Below, piece after piece: positions 20,444 to 30,229 of a stretch of DNA of 64,000 nt; the first letter of the stretch is position 1, and each line of letters begins with the position of its first letter. The notes below the pieces were generated by a model. The model was not told where the DNA came from. It searched no databases and worked only from the letters and a program-made list of their open reading frames with translations. The position numbers were made by a program, and so were the translations under genes. Origin of the DNA: Sinimarinibacterium sp. NLF-5-8 (GTDB taxonomy: Bacteria; Pseudomonadota; Gammaproteobacteria; Nevskiales; Nevskiaceae); contig NZ_CP048030.1 in NCBI RefSeq assembly GCF_010092425.1, forward strand, positions 2,119,501 through 2,183,500. Reading direction: 5' to 3'.

Positions 20444-22606
20444 ATGTCGATCCGCTTTTACGCTCTGCTGCTGACCACCGGCATCCTGGCTTCGGCACCC
20501 GCCGCCGCAGCGCAGCAGGCGTGCGTGCAACTCAGCGACGGCTTGCCGGCGATCGAACCCTCGGACGATCCGCGCCTGATCCTGGATGCCGATCACGTCG
20601 ATCTGACCGCCGAAGGCGGCTCCAATCTGCTCGGTCATGTGCACCTGCGCTATGGCGAGCACGAATTTCTCAGCGACCAGATGGGCTACGACGCCGCCCG
20701 CCAGCGCATCAGCGTGCCCGAAGGCTCCACCTTTCGCAGCCCCACCCTGACGGTACGCTCGCGCGCGGCCGAATTTGACCTGCGCAACAACAGCGGCGAC
20801 TTTGATGGCACCGATTTTGTGCTGCCGCAGCGCCCCGCGCGCGGTGACGCCGAACACCTCACGGTGGATGCCGATGGCCGCGCCACGCTGCAAAGCGTGC
20901 GCTACACCACCTGCGCACCGCTGGCCGATGCCTGGTATCTGGAAGCCAGCAAAATCACCCTGGATCATGAAGAAGGGCTGGGCACCGCCAAACACGCACG
21001 CCTGCGGTTTTACGGCGTGCCGGTGTTGTATGCACCGTGGTTTCAGTTTCCGATCGATGATCGCCGCCGCAGCGGCCTGCTGTTCCCGACGTTTGGCAGT
21101 TCTGACCGCACCGGATTCGATTTTGAACAGCCGGTCTACCTCAATCTCGCCCCCAATTACGATCTGACCCTGACCCCGCGTTACATGAGCGATCGCGGCA
21201 TCCAGATGGCGGCCAGCGGTCGCTATCTGTGGGATCAGGCGCAAGGCAGCCTCGGCTATGAAATCCTCAAGGATCGTCAGCTCAATGACGACACCCGCAA
21301 TTACCTGCACTTCCGTCATCGCGGACTGATCAACTCGCGGCTGGGGCTGGACCTGCGCTACGCCGAAGTCTCTGATCGCGCGTATTTTGAAGACCTTGGC
21401 AGCAGCAACATCGACCTGTCGGCCATCACCCATCTGGAACGCAGCGCGCGCTTGACCTACAACGTGCCGGCAGCCTACCGGGTACAGATGCTGTTTCAGG
21501 ATTACCAGCCCATCGCCAGCAACCTGCCCGCCGTGGATGACCCCTACCGGCGCCTGCCACAAGTTCGCTTTGACTCGATCACCCGTAACAGCAAATGGAA
21601 CACACGGCTGGGCTTTGATGGCGAATACGTCAACTTTGTCCGCAGCAGCTCGGTTGAAGGCCAGCGCATCGATCTGCATCCCTACGCGCGCTGGGAAAAA
21701 GATCAGATCGCCTGGTTTGCCAAATCCCAGCTCGATTTTCGTTACACCACCTATACGCTGGAAAACACCGCCCCGGCACAGCCGCACCAACAGGATCGCG
21801 CACTGCCCCAGATCAGTGCCGAATCGGGGCTGCGTTTTGAGCGCATCACCGCCAACGGCTCGCTGCAAACCATGGCCCCGCAGCTTTATTACCTGTATGT
21901 GCCCTATCGCAACCAGGACAATCTGCCGATCTTCGACACCGGCGCGCCTGACTTTGACATCACCCAATTGTTTTCGCGCAACCGCTTTTCCGGCGAGGAT
22001 CGCCTGTCCGACGCCAACCAGATTGCCGGGGCCGTCACCCTGCGCCAGCTCGACGCCGACAGCGGTCTGGTGCGCGCCAGCGCCACCTTCGGCCAGCTCT
22101 ACCGGTTTGAGCGCCCGCGCGTGCAACTGCCCGGCGAACAGACGCCGGTACGCGGCGCAACCGACTTCATCAGCGCCGTGGATTACGCGCTCTCCGAGGT
22201 CTGGCGCCTGTACGCCGATGCCCAGTGGTCCCCACAAACCGAAGAGTTCACCCGCACCAGCGCCGCCGTGCGCTATCGCAGTGGCCGCTGGTACGCCGAA
22301 GCCGCCTATCGCTTCCGCGAGGCGCTGCTCGAACAAACCGACCTGACCGTGGCCGCGCCAGTGACGCCGCGCCTGAGCATCAACAGCCGCTGGCGCTACT
22401 CCCTGCGCGACAACCACACGCTCGACTCCTTCACCGGCCTGCGCTTTGAAACCTGCTGCTGGGCCATCAGCGGCGCCTATCGCCGCTATGTGGCCGACAC
22501 CCAAGGGCGCTTCAACTCCGGCGTCTACCTCCAGCTCGAACTCAAGGGGCTGGCCATGCTCGGCACCGCATTGCCCGGCAGTGGCCGCGATCCCTTCCTT
22601 GATTAG
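20444..22606 (+). CDS. lptD: LPS-assembly outer-membrane protein LptD
   Basis: The 720-residue protein has a signal peptide ending near AAAA (residue 23), a periplasmic beta-jellyroll (OstA/LptA-like, about 45-150) and a long C-terminal beta-barrel (LptD domain). Four cysteines at 27, 157, 671 and 672 match the spacing class that forms the two interdomain disulphides of E. coli LptD, including the FETCCW ending. With LptE it inserts LPS in the outer leaflet. An in-frame ATG at 20414 would add 10 residues. It heads the lptD-surA-pdxA-rsmA cluster. Confidence 0.96.
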   Translation: MSIRFYALLLTTGILASAPAAAAQQACVQLSDGLPAIEPSDDPRLILDADHVDLTAEGGSNLLGHVHLRYGEHEFLSDQMGYDAARQRISVPEGSTFRSPTLTVRSRAAEFDLRNNSGDFDGTDFVLPQRPARGDAEHLTVDADGRATLQSVRYTTCAPLADAWYLEASKITLDHEEGLGTAKHARLRFYGVPVLYAPWFQFPIDDRRRSGLLFPTFGSSDRTGFDFEQPVYLNLAPNYDLTLTPRYMSDRGIQMAASGRYLWDQAQGSLGYEILKDRQLNDDTRNYLHFRHRGLINSRLGLDLRYAEVSDRAYFEDLGSSNIDLSAITHLERSARLTYNVPAAYRVQMLFQDYQPIASNLPAVDDPYRRLPQVRFDSITRNSKWNTRLGFDGEYVNFVRSSSVEGQRIDLHPYARWEKDQIAWFAKSQLDFRYTTYTLENTAPAQPHQQDRALPQISAESGLRFERITANGSLQTMAPQLYYLYVPYRNQDNLPIFDTGAPDFDITQLFSRNRFSGEDRLSDANQIAGAVTLRQLDADSGLVRASATFGQLYRFERPRVQLPGEQTPVRGATDFISAVDYALSEVWRLYADAQWSPQTEEFTRTSAAVRYRSGRWYAEAAYRFREALLEQTDLTVAAPVTPRLSINSRWRYSLRDNHTLDSFTGLRFETCCWAISGAYRRYVADTQGRFNSGVYLQLELKGLAMLGTALPGSGRDPFLD

Positions 22607-22672
22607 AGCCGGTTCCGATATGCGACATAATGCCGCTCCACCGATTCACACCTGTTCGTTGCAACCCGACCC

Positions 22673-24031
22673 ATGCCAACTCTGATTCCCACCCGATTCA
22701 TCCCTGCGATGCTGCGCCGTCTCAGCATTGCCCTGTTGCTGGCCAGCGCCGCTTCCATCGGCAGCGCCTTTGCTGCGCCGGAGCCACTGGATCGCATCAT
22801 CGTCACCGTCAACGACGGCCTGATCCTGCAAAGCGATCTCGATCAGGCGCTCCACGAAGCCCAGACCCAGTTGCGCGCGCGCGGCATCAACCCGCCGCCC
22901 ACCGATGTGCTGCGACCCCAGGTGCTGGAACGGCTGATCCTGACCCGCATCCAGACCCAGCGCGCACAGCAGGCCGGCATCCGCATCGATGACCGCGAAC
23001 TCAACGAAGTGATCGCCAACCTCGCCCGCCAGAACGGCATGACCCAGGCCGAGTTTGCCGAAAACGTGCGCCGCGACGGCATGGACTTTCTGGCCGTGCG
23101 CGAACAGATCCGCGAAGAAGTGCTGATGCAGCGCATCCGCAGCCGCGAAGTGGACAGCCGCGTCACCGTCACCGATCAGGACATCGACACCCTGCTGGCC
23201 GCCCAGGGCACCGCGCCCGACAGCGAGTTCCACCTCCAGCACATCCTCATTTCCGTGCCTGAAGGGGCCAGCGCCAGCGCTCGTGACCAGGCGCGCGCGC
23301 GCGCCGAAGGCCTGCTGCAAAAACTGCGCGAAGGCGCCGACTTTGCCCAGACCGCCATCGCCAACTCCGATGGCCAGCAAGCCCTGGATGGCGGCGATCT
23401 GGGTTGGCGCAAAGGCGAAAACCTGCCTTCCCTGTTTGCGCAAACCGTCGCCAAGCTCGCCCCCGGCCAGATCAGCGACGTTTTGGAGGCCAGCGGCGGC
23501 TTTCACATTCTCAAACTCGTTGAAGTCCGGGGTGGCCCGGAACGCAAAACCGTGGAAGAAACCCACGCCCAGCACATCCTCATCAAGCCCAGCATCGTGC
23601 GCTCCGAAGATCAGGCGCGCGCGCTGATCCGCGACCTGTACAACCGCATCGTTGCCGGTGAGGATCTTGAGGCGCTGGCCAAGGAATACTCGGATGACCC
23701 CGGCTCCAAAATGAGCGGCGGCGATCTGGGCTTTCAGCCCAGCGGCGTTTTTGCGCCAGAGTTTCAGGTGCGCATCGACGCACTCAAACCGGGGGAACTG
23801 TCCACGCCGTTCCACAGCCCGTTTGGCTGGCACATCGCCCGCGTGATCGAACGCCGCACCCGCGACACCACCGACGAACAGCGCCGCAATCAGGCGCGCC
23901 AGGCCATAGGCCAACGCAAATCGGGCGAGGAGTTTGAAATCTGGCTGCGCCGTCTGCGCAGCGAGGCTTATGTGGAATACACCCTGCCCGCAGACGCCAA
24001 GGCCGCCGCCGACAAAAGCCTGATGCAATAA
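22673..24031 (+). CDS. surA: Periplasmic chaperone and peptidyl-prolyl isomerase SurA
   Basis: The 452-residue protein has a signal peptide (about 13-35 from the first Met), the SurA N-terminal chaperone domain, then two parvulin domains, each beginning with a QHILI strand (QHILISVPEG and AQHILIKPS) and containing the GGDLGW/GGDLGF motif. It escorts outer-membrane barrels, LptD being a known client. The start at 22673 is followed by an alternative ATG at 22709 that begins the signal peptide more typically; neither has a clear ribosome site. Confidence 0.96.
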   Translation: MPTLIPTRFIPAMLRRLSIALLLASAASIGSAFAAPEPLDRIIVTVNDGLILQSDLDQALHEAQTQLRARGINPPPTDVLRPQVLERLILTRIQTQRAQQAGIRIDDRELNEVIANLARQNGMTQAEFAENVRRDGMDFLAVREQIREEVLMQRIRSREVDSRVTVTDQDIDTLLAAQGTAPDSEFHLQHILISVPEGASASARDQARARAEGLLQKLREGADFAQTAIANSDGQQALDGGDLGWRKGENLPSLFAQTVAKLAPGQISDVLEASGGFHILKLVEVRGGPERKTVEETHAQHILIKPSIVRSEDQARALIRDLYNRIVAGEDLEALAKEYSDDPGSKMSGGDLGFQPSGVFAPEFQVRIDALKPGELSTPFHSPFGWHIARVIERRTRDTTDEQRRNQARQAIGQRKSGEEFEIWLRRLRSEAYVEYTLPADAKAAADKSLMQ

Positions 24032-24048
24032 GCCATCGCCACATCATT

Positions 24049-25047
24049 GTGAGCCTGCCCCGCATCCTCATCACGCCCGGCGAACCCGCCGGGATCGGCG
24101 CTGATCTGCTGTGCCAGATCGCCGCGCGCGCACACAACGCCGAACTCATCGCCGTCTGCGATCCTGAATTGCTGCGCGCGCGCGCGCAGCAGATCGGCAT
24201 GCCACTGACCCTGCGTATTTGGGCGCCGCACCGCGCGCGCGCGCGCACGCCACAAGGCCACATCGACGTGCTGCCGATCCCCCTGCGCGCGCAGGTGCAA
24301 GCCGGGCAACTCAATGTTGAAAACGCCCGTTATGTGCTCGACACGCTGGATGCCGCCAGCGACCTGTGCCTGCGCGGCGACGCCGACGCCCTGGTCACCG
24401 GCCCGGTGCAAAAAAGCATCATCAACGACGCTGGCATCGCCTTCAGCGGCCACACCGAATACCTGGCCGCGCGCTGCGGCGCCGTGCTGCCGGTGATGAT
24501 GCTGATCGCCGAGCGAGCGCCGCGTCCGCTGCGAGTGGCGCTGGCCACCACCCATCTGCCGCTGCACGCCGTTCCTGCCGCCATCAGCAAGGCCAGCATT
24601 TGCGCCGTACTGCGCATCCTTGACCACGACCTGCGCGCGCGCTTTGGCATTGCTCGCCCCAGGATTCTGGTGTGCGGCCTCAACCCCCACGCGGGCGAAT
24701 CCGGCCACATGGGGCGCGAAGAAATCGACGCCATCGCTCCCGCCATCGACCAACTCTGCCGCGAAGGGCTGGATCTGATCGGCCCGCTGCCCGCCGACAC
24801 CCTGTTCACCCCGCAACACTTGGATGGCGCCGACGCGGTGCTGTCGATGTTTCACGACCAAGGGCTGCCGGTGCTCAAATACGCCGGATTCGGCCATGCG
24901 GTGAACGTCACCCTGGGGCTGCCGATCATTCGCACTTCGGTCGATCACGGCACCGCGCTGGATTTGGCCGGCAGCGGCCGCGCTCACGCCGGCAGCCTGC
25001 AAGCCGCCATCGACCTTGCCATCACCCTTGCCGAGCACGCCGCATGA
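24049..25047 (+). CDS. pdxA: 4-hydroxythreonine-4-phosphate dehydrogenase
   Basis: The 332-residue dehydrogenase works in the DXP-independent vitamin B6 branch of gammaproteobacteria, making 3-amino-2-oxopropyl phosphate for PdxJ. Family marks visible are ITPGEPAGIG at the start, FSGHTEYLA (metal ligand His), CGLNPHAGESGHMG with the second metal His, and HDQGLPVLKY. The start appears to be GTG at 24049; no ATG fits the family N-terminus. Long alternating GC runs occur at 24172-24191 and 24231-24250, coding for Arg-Ala repeats. It overlaps rsmA by 4 bp. Confidence 0.96.
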   Translation: MSLPRILITPGEPAGIGADLLCQIAARAHNAELIAVCDPELLRARAQQIGMPLTLRIWAPHRARARTPQGHIDVLPIPLRAQVQAGQLNVENARYVLDTLDAASDLCLRGDADALVTGPVQKSIINDAGIAFSGHTEYLAARCGAVLPVMMLIAERAPRPLRVALATTHLPLHAVPAAISKASICAVLRILDHDLRARFGIARPRILVCGLNPHAGESGHMGREEIDAIAPAIDQLCREGLDLIGPLPADTLFTPQHLDGADAVLSMFHDQGLPVLKYAGFGHAVNVTLGLPIIRTSVDHGTALDLAGSGRAHAGSLQAAIDLAITLAEHAA

Positions 25048-25814
25048 GCGCCCATCAAGCCAAAAAACGCTTCGGGCAAAACTTCTTGCACGATCCCAAC
25101 GTCATCGACCGCATCGTCCGCACACTCAACCCGCAGCCGCAGGACAACCTCATCGAAATCGGCCCCGGCCTCGGCGCCCTCACCGCCCCACTGCTGGCGC
25201 GCGCCGGCAAACTCACCGTGGTTGAAATCGACCGCGACGTCATCCCGCACCTGCAAACCGCCTGCAACCACTCGCCCGATCTCACCATCGTCGAAGCCGA
25301 CGCCCTCAAACAGGACTACCGCCAACTCGCCGCCCCCGGCGCACGCCTGCGGCTGGTCGGCAACCTGCCGTACAACATCTCCACACCGCTGCTGTTTCAC
25401 CTGCTGGAACAAGCCAGCGCCATCATCGACATGCACTTCATGCTGCAAAAAGAAGTCGTCGAACGCATGTGTGCCGCACCGGGTGACGACGCCTATGGTC
25501 GCCTCTCCGTCGCACTGGCCGCGCGCTGCCAGGTGGACTACCTGTTTCACGTCGGCCCCGGCGCCTTCAAACCCGCCCCCAAAGTAGACTCCGCCATCGT
25601 GCGCCTCATCCCCCGCGCGCCGGATTTTGAAATCGCCGACCAAACCCGCTTTGACGAACTCATCCGCCTGGCCTTCTCACAGCGCCGCAAAACCCTGAGC
25701 AACGCCCTCAAAGGCCACATCAGCGCCGAACAATTCACCGCCGCCAACGTTGACCCCCGCGCACGTGCCGAAACCCTGCACGCCCGCGACTTTGCGCGGC
25801 TGTGTGCGGTGTAA
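25044..25814 (+). CDS. rsmA: 16S rRNA dimethyladenosine methyltransferase
   Basis: The 256-residue SAM-dependent enzyme dimethylates two adjacent adenosines near the 3' end of 16S rRNA. It has the KKRFGQNFLHD N-terminus, the SAM loop EIGPGLGALT, the acidic VVEIDRD, the catalytic NLPYNIS and the C-terminal helical FSQRRKTLSNAL. The start overlaps the pdxA stop (ATGA). The usual downstream apaG and apaH genes are missing: the operon ends here and the next feature is a palindromic repeat. Confidence 0.97.
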   Translation: MSAHQAKKRFGQNFLHDPNVIDRIVRTLNPQPQDNLIEIGPGLGALTAPLLARAGKLTVVEIDRDVIPHLQTACNHSPDLTIVEADALKQDYRQLAAPGARLRLVGNLPYNISTPLLFHLLEQASAIIDMHFMLQKEVVERMCAAPGDDAYGRLSVALAARCQVDYLFHVGPGAFKPAPKVDSAIVRLIPRAPDFEIADQTRFDELIRLAFSQRRKTLSNALKGHISAEQFTAANVDPRARAETLHARDFARLCAV

Positions 25815-25840
25815 GAAAAAGCGGCCAGCATCGGTTGCTT

Positions 25841-25865
25841 TGTGGGCGCGGCTTCAGCCGCGAAT
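25841..25865 (+). repeat. Second-family REP hairpin (GTGGGNGCGGCTTNAGCCGCGAA)
   Basis: TGTGGGCGCGGCTTCAGCCGCGAA forms the stem CGCGGCT/AGCCGCG. The motif resembles the widespread gammaproteobacterial REP hairpin of the GTGGGAGCGGCTTC type. Other copies occur in both orientations in this window. Confidence 0.7.
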
Positions 25866-25955
25866 GGGTCAATAACCGCCTCGCGCGCGGGGGGAATCAT
25901 TGGCTGGTATGGGTGATTGGCAAGAACAACCACCCCGCGCGTGCAAAAATGCACC

Positions 25956-26052
25956 ATCGTCATCCTTGCGAACGCAAGGATCCAGTGCCTGGCTTCGGCT
26001 GTTCACGGAACGCTGGTCTGGATTTGGCTTTTCCGGAATAGCCGGGTTTGCC
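25956..26052 (-). repeat. Degenerate REPIN-like element
   Basis: One intact arm (GTCATCCTTGCGAACGCAAG at 25959-25978) is followed by CTGGATTTGGCTTTTCCGGAA, a decayed second arm with a CCGGAAT/GCCGGG remnant. The orientation matches the 6959 copy. The remainder of 25866-26080 holds no gene. Confidence 0.6.
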
Positions 26053-26080
26053 GAAGGCGCGCAGGCAGGCGGTTGTCCAC

Positions 26081-26108
26081 AAAAAAACCCGCCGGGGTTG
26101 CCGGCGGG
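26081..26108 (-). terminator. Rho-independent terminator after the OmpA-family gene
   Basis: The stem CCCGCCGG (26088-26095) and CCGGCGGG (26101-26108), with a GGTTG loop, is followed on the minus strand by seven T residues. Confidence 0.9.
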
Positions 26109-26180
26109 CAAAAGAGGTCAGCTCGTCCTCTTTACAGCGTCATGGCGGTGCAGGTGTGAGCCTGCAACGGGCGGTGTGGA

Positions 26181-27674
26181 TCATTCCTGGGGTTTGAGTT
26201 CCACCCGACGGTTGTTGTCGCGGCCTTCTTCGGTTTCGTTGGTGTCGATCGGGCGGGTTTTGCCGTAGCCGACCGAGGTCATGCGCTTGGCAGGAATGCC
26301 TTTGCCGGTGAGGAATACCTTGACGGTGTTGGCGCGCCGTTCGGACAGTCCGAGGTTGTAGGCGTCGGAGCCGAGGCTGTCGGTGTGGCCTTCGAGCTCT
26401 ACGCTGAGGTTGGGGTAGGCTTTGAGGGTTTCAGCGACGTCGCCGAGGATTTGCTTGGCTTCTTCGGTGAGGCGGTCGGAGTCGAATTCAAACTTGACGC
26501 CTTTGAGAATGAAGTTGCGATCCACTGCACAGCCGTTGGCATCGACCTGTTCGCCGGGGCGTGGGGTGCGGCAGTCGCCTTGCAGGGCGCAGCCGTTGGG
26601 CAGGACTTTGGCGCCTGCCGGGGTGCGTGGGCATTCGTCGAGGTAGTCGGGGATGCCGTCACCGTCGGAGTCGAGCGGGCAGCCGTCGGGGCCGACCGGG
26701 ATGCCGCGCGGGGTGTCGGGGCAGTTGTCGAGGTGGTCGGGGACGCCGTCACCGTCGGAGTCGGTCAGCGGGCAGCCGTCGTTACCAACCTGGACGCCTT
26801 TGGGGGTGTTGGGGCATTTGTCGAGACGGTCGGGGACGCCGTCGCCGTCGGAGTCGATTTCGCAGCCGTCAGGGCCGACAACGGCGCCTTTGGGGGTGTT
26901 GGGGCATTTGTCGAGGTAGTCGGGGACGCCGTCGCCGTCGGAGTCGAGCGGGCAGCCGTCAGCGCCGACCTGGACGCCTTGCGGGGTGTTGGGGCAGCGG
27001 TCGAGGTAGTCGGGGACGCCATCACCGTCCTGGTCCATGGTCGGGTCGTAGGGGCGTTCGCCCAGCGGGATGCGCAGACCGGCGAGAATCTGCCAGGTGT
27101 AGTAGTCGGCGTCGGGTAAAACGTTTTTCTTGCTGACGGAGTCGACCTGGTAGCGGGCTTCGACCGATAGCATCAGGTTTTCGTTGAGGCGTTGCAGAAA
27201 GCCTGCGCCGGCGTAGGGGCCGAAGGCGGCAACGCTCTGGCCGAGGAAGTCGACACTGGAGACATGCAGGCCGCCGGCGACGAAGGGTTGGAAGTCGCCG
27301 GAACGTTCGTAGAAGGGTTTGCCGAAAAAGCCGATGGCGCCGATGCGCGCGCTGATGCGTTCGTAGTCGCCGGCGCGGTCGGTGCTGAGGTTGGAGTAGT
27401 CGGCGCCGAGTTCCAGTGCGAGGTGATCAAACAGGGGTCGGGTGGCTTTGGCGCCCACGGCAAAGCCGGTGTCCAGATCGCTTTTGTCGGAAACAATGGC
27501 GCCTATCTGCGGCCAGATCGACCAGCGGTTGTCGAGCACCGGTTGGGGCGTGGTGTCGGCGATCGCTACCGTGCTGATCACCGGATCGGCTGCGCCGTCC
27601 TGGGCCTGTGCAGAAATGCTCAGCAGCGGCATCATCCCCAAGGCTGCAATCCATAAAGTCCGCATGCGCGTCAT
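26181..27674 (-). CDS. OmpA-family outer-membrane protein with five TSP3 calcium repeats
   Basis: The 497-residue protein has a signal peptide (about 1-25, cut after SAQA), an eight-stranded OmpA-like barrel (about 45-205), five thrombospondin type 3 repeats of 30-31 residues (211-362; each with DxDGDGVPDxLDxCPxTP), a short Cys-containing linker, and a C-terminal OmpA peptidoglycan-binding domain (390-497) with the ELEGHTDSLGSD and NLGLSERRA motifs. It tethers the outer membrane to the wall, and the repeats probably bind calcium and stiffen the linker. The ATG at 27674 follows AGGACAGTGCC. Relatives of this layout are OprF-like porins. The repeats produce a matching period of about 90 bp in the DNA. 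Confidence 0.95.
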   Translation of the reverse strand: MTRMRTLWIAALGMMPLLSISAQAQDGAADPVISTVAIADTTPQPVLDNRWSIWPQIGAIVSDKSDLDTGFAVGAKATRPLFDHLALELGADYSNLSTDRAGDYERISARIGAIGFFGKPFYERSGDFQPFVAGGLHVSSVDFLGQSVAAFGPYAGAGFLQRLNENLMLSVEARYQVDSVSKKNVLPDADYYTWQILAGLRIPLGERPYDPTMDQDGDGVPDYLDRCPNTPQGVQVGADGCPLDSDGDGVPDYLDKCPNTPKGAVVGPDGCEIDSDGDGVPDRLDKCPNTPKGVQVGNDGCPLTDSDGDGVPDHLDNCPDTPRGIPVGPDGCPLDSDGDGIPDYLDECPRTPAGAKVLPNGCALQGDCRTPRPGEQVDANGCAVDRNFILKGVKFEFDSDRLTEEAKQILGDVAETLKAYPNLSVELEGHTDSLGSDAYNLGLSERRANTVKVFLTGKGIPAKRMTSVGYGKTRPIDTNETEEGRDNNRRVELKPQE

Positions 27675-27772
27675 GGCACTGTCCTGTTTGCTTATTAGGT
27701 GAAACAAATTTGTCTGTCGGTGACCATGCTTGCCGCACGGATACGGCAAGCATGGAACGTTTTTAGAGCGTG

Positions 27773-29947
27773 TTAACCACCAAATCCGAATGATGGGCAA
27801 TTTGCTGGCGGCTTTTTATTCCCGGTCAGCAGTCCCAGCAATCCCCCCACACCGTTTGTGAGCTGACAAACCAAAGGTTCAAGTAAAGGATCAACAACAA
27901 AGTTATCCAGACCATTGATTAACGGCCCAGTAATTGGCCCAAGAATATTTTGCAACTGCGTCACCAGCCCATCGATTGGCAACACATCCAGTGCCTCCAG
28001 CAAGGGCGTCAAACCATTGGTAACAGCTGCCAAAATATCGGTAATGGGCAAAATCCCTAATAGCGCACCATTACCAAACAGTGGCGCTAGTGATTCACAC
28101 AGAGCCGCACCGTCATTTGATCCGCCGAGCAAAATATCATTGGTTGCCGGCAACACCAACACCGTCATGCCATCGCTTTGCTTTTCATTAGGATTTTCAG
28201 GATTCGTGTAAGTGGCGATCACGCAATTAAACCCGATCCGGACGGCCGCGTCCGAATACACCAGACCATTGGGTTGAAACGCTCCCGGTGGCAATTCCGA
28301 ATCTTCACCCGGCTCAATCGGCTTACCATTAAGACCCAATAGTAACCTTCTTTCTTCTTTATACAAATCACCAACATGCGCCGATGGATCTGCAGACTTG
28401 GTTACGCAACCCAAAGATGTTTCACCCGTATCAGGGTCTTTGATTTCCCCCCAATAACCGGCAACTGTACGCCATTCGATGCCGTCGTTATACGGATCAA
28501 GTACCGGGCGAGGAGATTGCTGATTGCTAACATCCTTAGTCGGCGCAGTCGCCAAAAACGCAGCTGCTGTCGGATCGGCATTCTCATCATCAGGAATCGG
28601 AGCAATACAATTGCCCGATTCATCGAGCATGTTATTGTCGCAAGTTGCTACATAAGCAAACGCTTTGAGTGCACCACGAGGCGTCTTGTTTCCTAACCCA
28701 TCGACAACAAGATTATTGGCACCGACACAGGCAAACTTGTGATCTTGCGCATCGATCAGCGACATGGCGTCGCCTTCATTAAACATTGCCTTGGCAAATA
28801 CGACGAGACTGTTTTTACCCAAAACCTGATTGACTTTGACCGCAACCGGACGCTCTTTATTAATGCCATCGAAAGTCGCGCGCAGAACAGTATTTTCGCC
28901 TTCGTCGTTGGGTCGAACACCCGTCAGAGTTCCATCTTGATCAATAGTGGCAACCCCGTTATCCGGCACCAGTTCCAGTGTGCTGGTATCGGTGATATTG
29001 CATTCCTGATCATCGTCGAAAATACCACGTACCTGTACTTGTCTTTCTTCGCCAACAGTCAATTGAATCGGCAGATTTGGCGTCAGACACACACGACGCC
29101 CAATCGTAATTGGACGACAGCCTTCAAAGGCTTGTGCCGGCGGAACAGGTTCAATACAAATGCTGCTGGCGCCATCTTCAAGCTGTGCAGGACGCACGGT
29201 GATATCAGCAGTCTGCGTCTGTGGCGGCGTGCCGGCGCAAAGTAGTGCGCCGCTGTAAGTGCCGGTGACCTGCACCAGTACTGGCTCGGTAACGCCTGCG
29301 GCGGCGGTGAACTGGTTTTGAGTCAGCTGGGTTGTGCCTGCACTCACCACCGTGGTATCGCTGAGCGTCCATTCCATGCCGGGCAGAGCGCCCACCTGTA
29401 CGGTGCTGCCATCACTGAGCAGCAGCTCGGCGCGGATGCGCTCGGTGCTGCCGGAGTTGCTGCTGGAACGCAGCGTCAGCGTTTGTGGATTGAGCGTCAG
29501 CGGCGATGCGCCGGTGGCGCTGACCGATGCACAGGCCGTGCTGACGGTGACATCCACCGGATCGGAACTCAGGCCATCACCGCTGGCAATGATTTCGGTT
29601 GCACCGGGTTTGACGCCGGTGAGTTCACCTTCCGGGGTGATCGTGGCGGTATCGGGGTTGCGGCTGCTAAAGGTGAGATTGTCCGGGCACACGCCAGCGG
29701 TTTGCTGTGCATTGCCGTTTTTGTCCACGCTTTGATACACGCAGGCGCCGGTCACCACGCATTGCCCGGTTTGGCCAACGGCAAAGGTGTTGTCGCTGCT
29801 GCTGACGCCATGGGGGCTGCATGTGACCTGACCAATGCCGGTGAGCTGTACCGGGGGAAGGTCGGGGCTGCGAACGGCGCCATCGCCGCACGCGGCAAGC
29901 GCCAGGGTGGCGGCGGAAAGCCAAACGGCAAGCTGGGATTTACGCAT
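27773..29947 (-). CDS. Large lipoprotein with Ig-like (Big_2-type) repeats
   Basis: The 724-residue protein has a lipoprotein signal with lipobox LALAAC (Cys about 20) followed by GDG. Two recognisable bacterial Ig-like segments are seen: one with NPDTATITPEGELTGVKPGAT (about 95-125) and one with NGVATIDQDGTLTGVRPND (about 335-355). The rest is Cys- and Asp-rich; the C-terminus is hydrophobic and Leu/Gly-rich (about 640-724). GAGAG precedes the ATG at 29947. No enzymatic motif is visible; a cell-surface structural or adhesion role is only a guess. Codon use shifts: the N-terminal third is GC-rich like the neighbours, while the rest has many A/T third positions and almost no GCGCGC. Confidence 0.75.
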   Translation of the reverse strand: MRKSQLAVWLSAATLALAACGDGAVRSPDLPPVQLTGIGQVTCSPHGVSSSDNTFAVGQTGQCVVTGACVYQSVDKNGNAQQTAGVCPDNLTFSSRNPDTATITPEGELTGVKPGATEIIASGDGLSSDPVDVTVSTACASVSATGASPLTLNPQTLTLRSSSNSGSTERIRAELLLSDGSTVQVGALPGMEWTLSDTTVVSAGTTQLTQNQFTAAAGVTEPVLVQVTGTYSGALLCAGTPPQTQTADITVRPAQLEDGASSICIEPVPPAQAFEGCRPITIGRRVCLTPNLPIQLTVGEERQVQVRGIFDDDQECNITDTSTLELVPDNGVATIDQDGTLTGVRPNDEGENTVLRATFDGINKERPVAVKVNQVLGKNSLVVFAKAMFNEGDAMSLIDAQDHKFACVGANNLVVDGLGNKTPRGALKAFAYVATCDNNMLDESGNCIAPIPDDENADPTAAAFLATAPTKDVSNQQSPRPVLDPYNDGIEWRTVAGYWGEIKDPDTGETSLGCVTKSADPSAHVGDLYKEERRLLLGLNGKPIEPGEDSELPPGAFQPNGLVYSDAAVRIGFNCVIATYTNPENPNEKQSDGMTVLVLPATNDILLGGSNDGAALCESLAPLFGNGALLGILPITDILAAVTNGLTPLLEALDVLPIDGLVTQLQNILGPITGPLINGLDNFVVDPLLEPLVCQLTNGVGGLLGLLTGNKKPPANCPSFGFGG

Positions 29948-30173
29948 TTGTATCTCTCTTGATGAACCAGTGTGCAACGCGGCGATGCCCGGACAACGGC
30001 GCGATCAGCGTGCAAGACTCGGCCATTCTTACATTTACATGCGCTGAACGCCATAGGATTTTTTGGATTTTTCTGTGACAAATAGTTGTTTTGGCGATCT
30101 TTTACCCGGTGACTTTGGCATTGCTGCCGTTTTTTGCCCGGTTTGTTCTGGGTCTTTGCTGCGGCCTGCACGA

Positions 30174-30204
30174 AAAAGGCGGGAGGTTTTGCCCCCCGCC
30201 TTTT
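30174..30204 (-). terminator. Bidirectional rho-independent terminator
   Basis: Arm AAAAGGCGGG (30174-30183) pairs with CCCGCCTTTT (30195-30204). It lies 26 bp after the outer-membrane barrel gene and would end that transcript. Confidence 0.9.
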
Positions 30205-30229
30205 GGCTGCCACGTTTGCTGCGCTGCGA

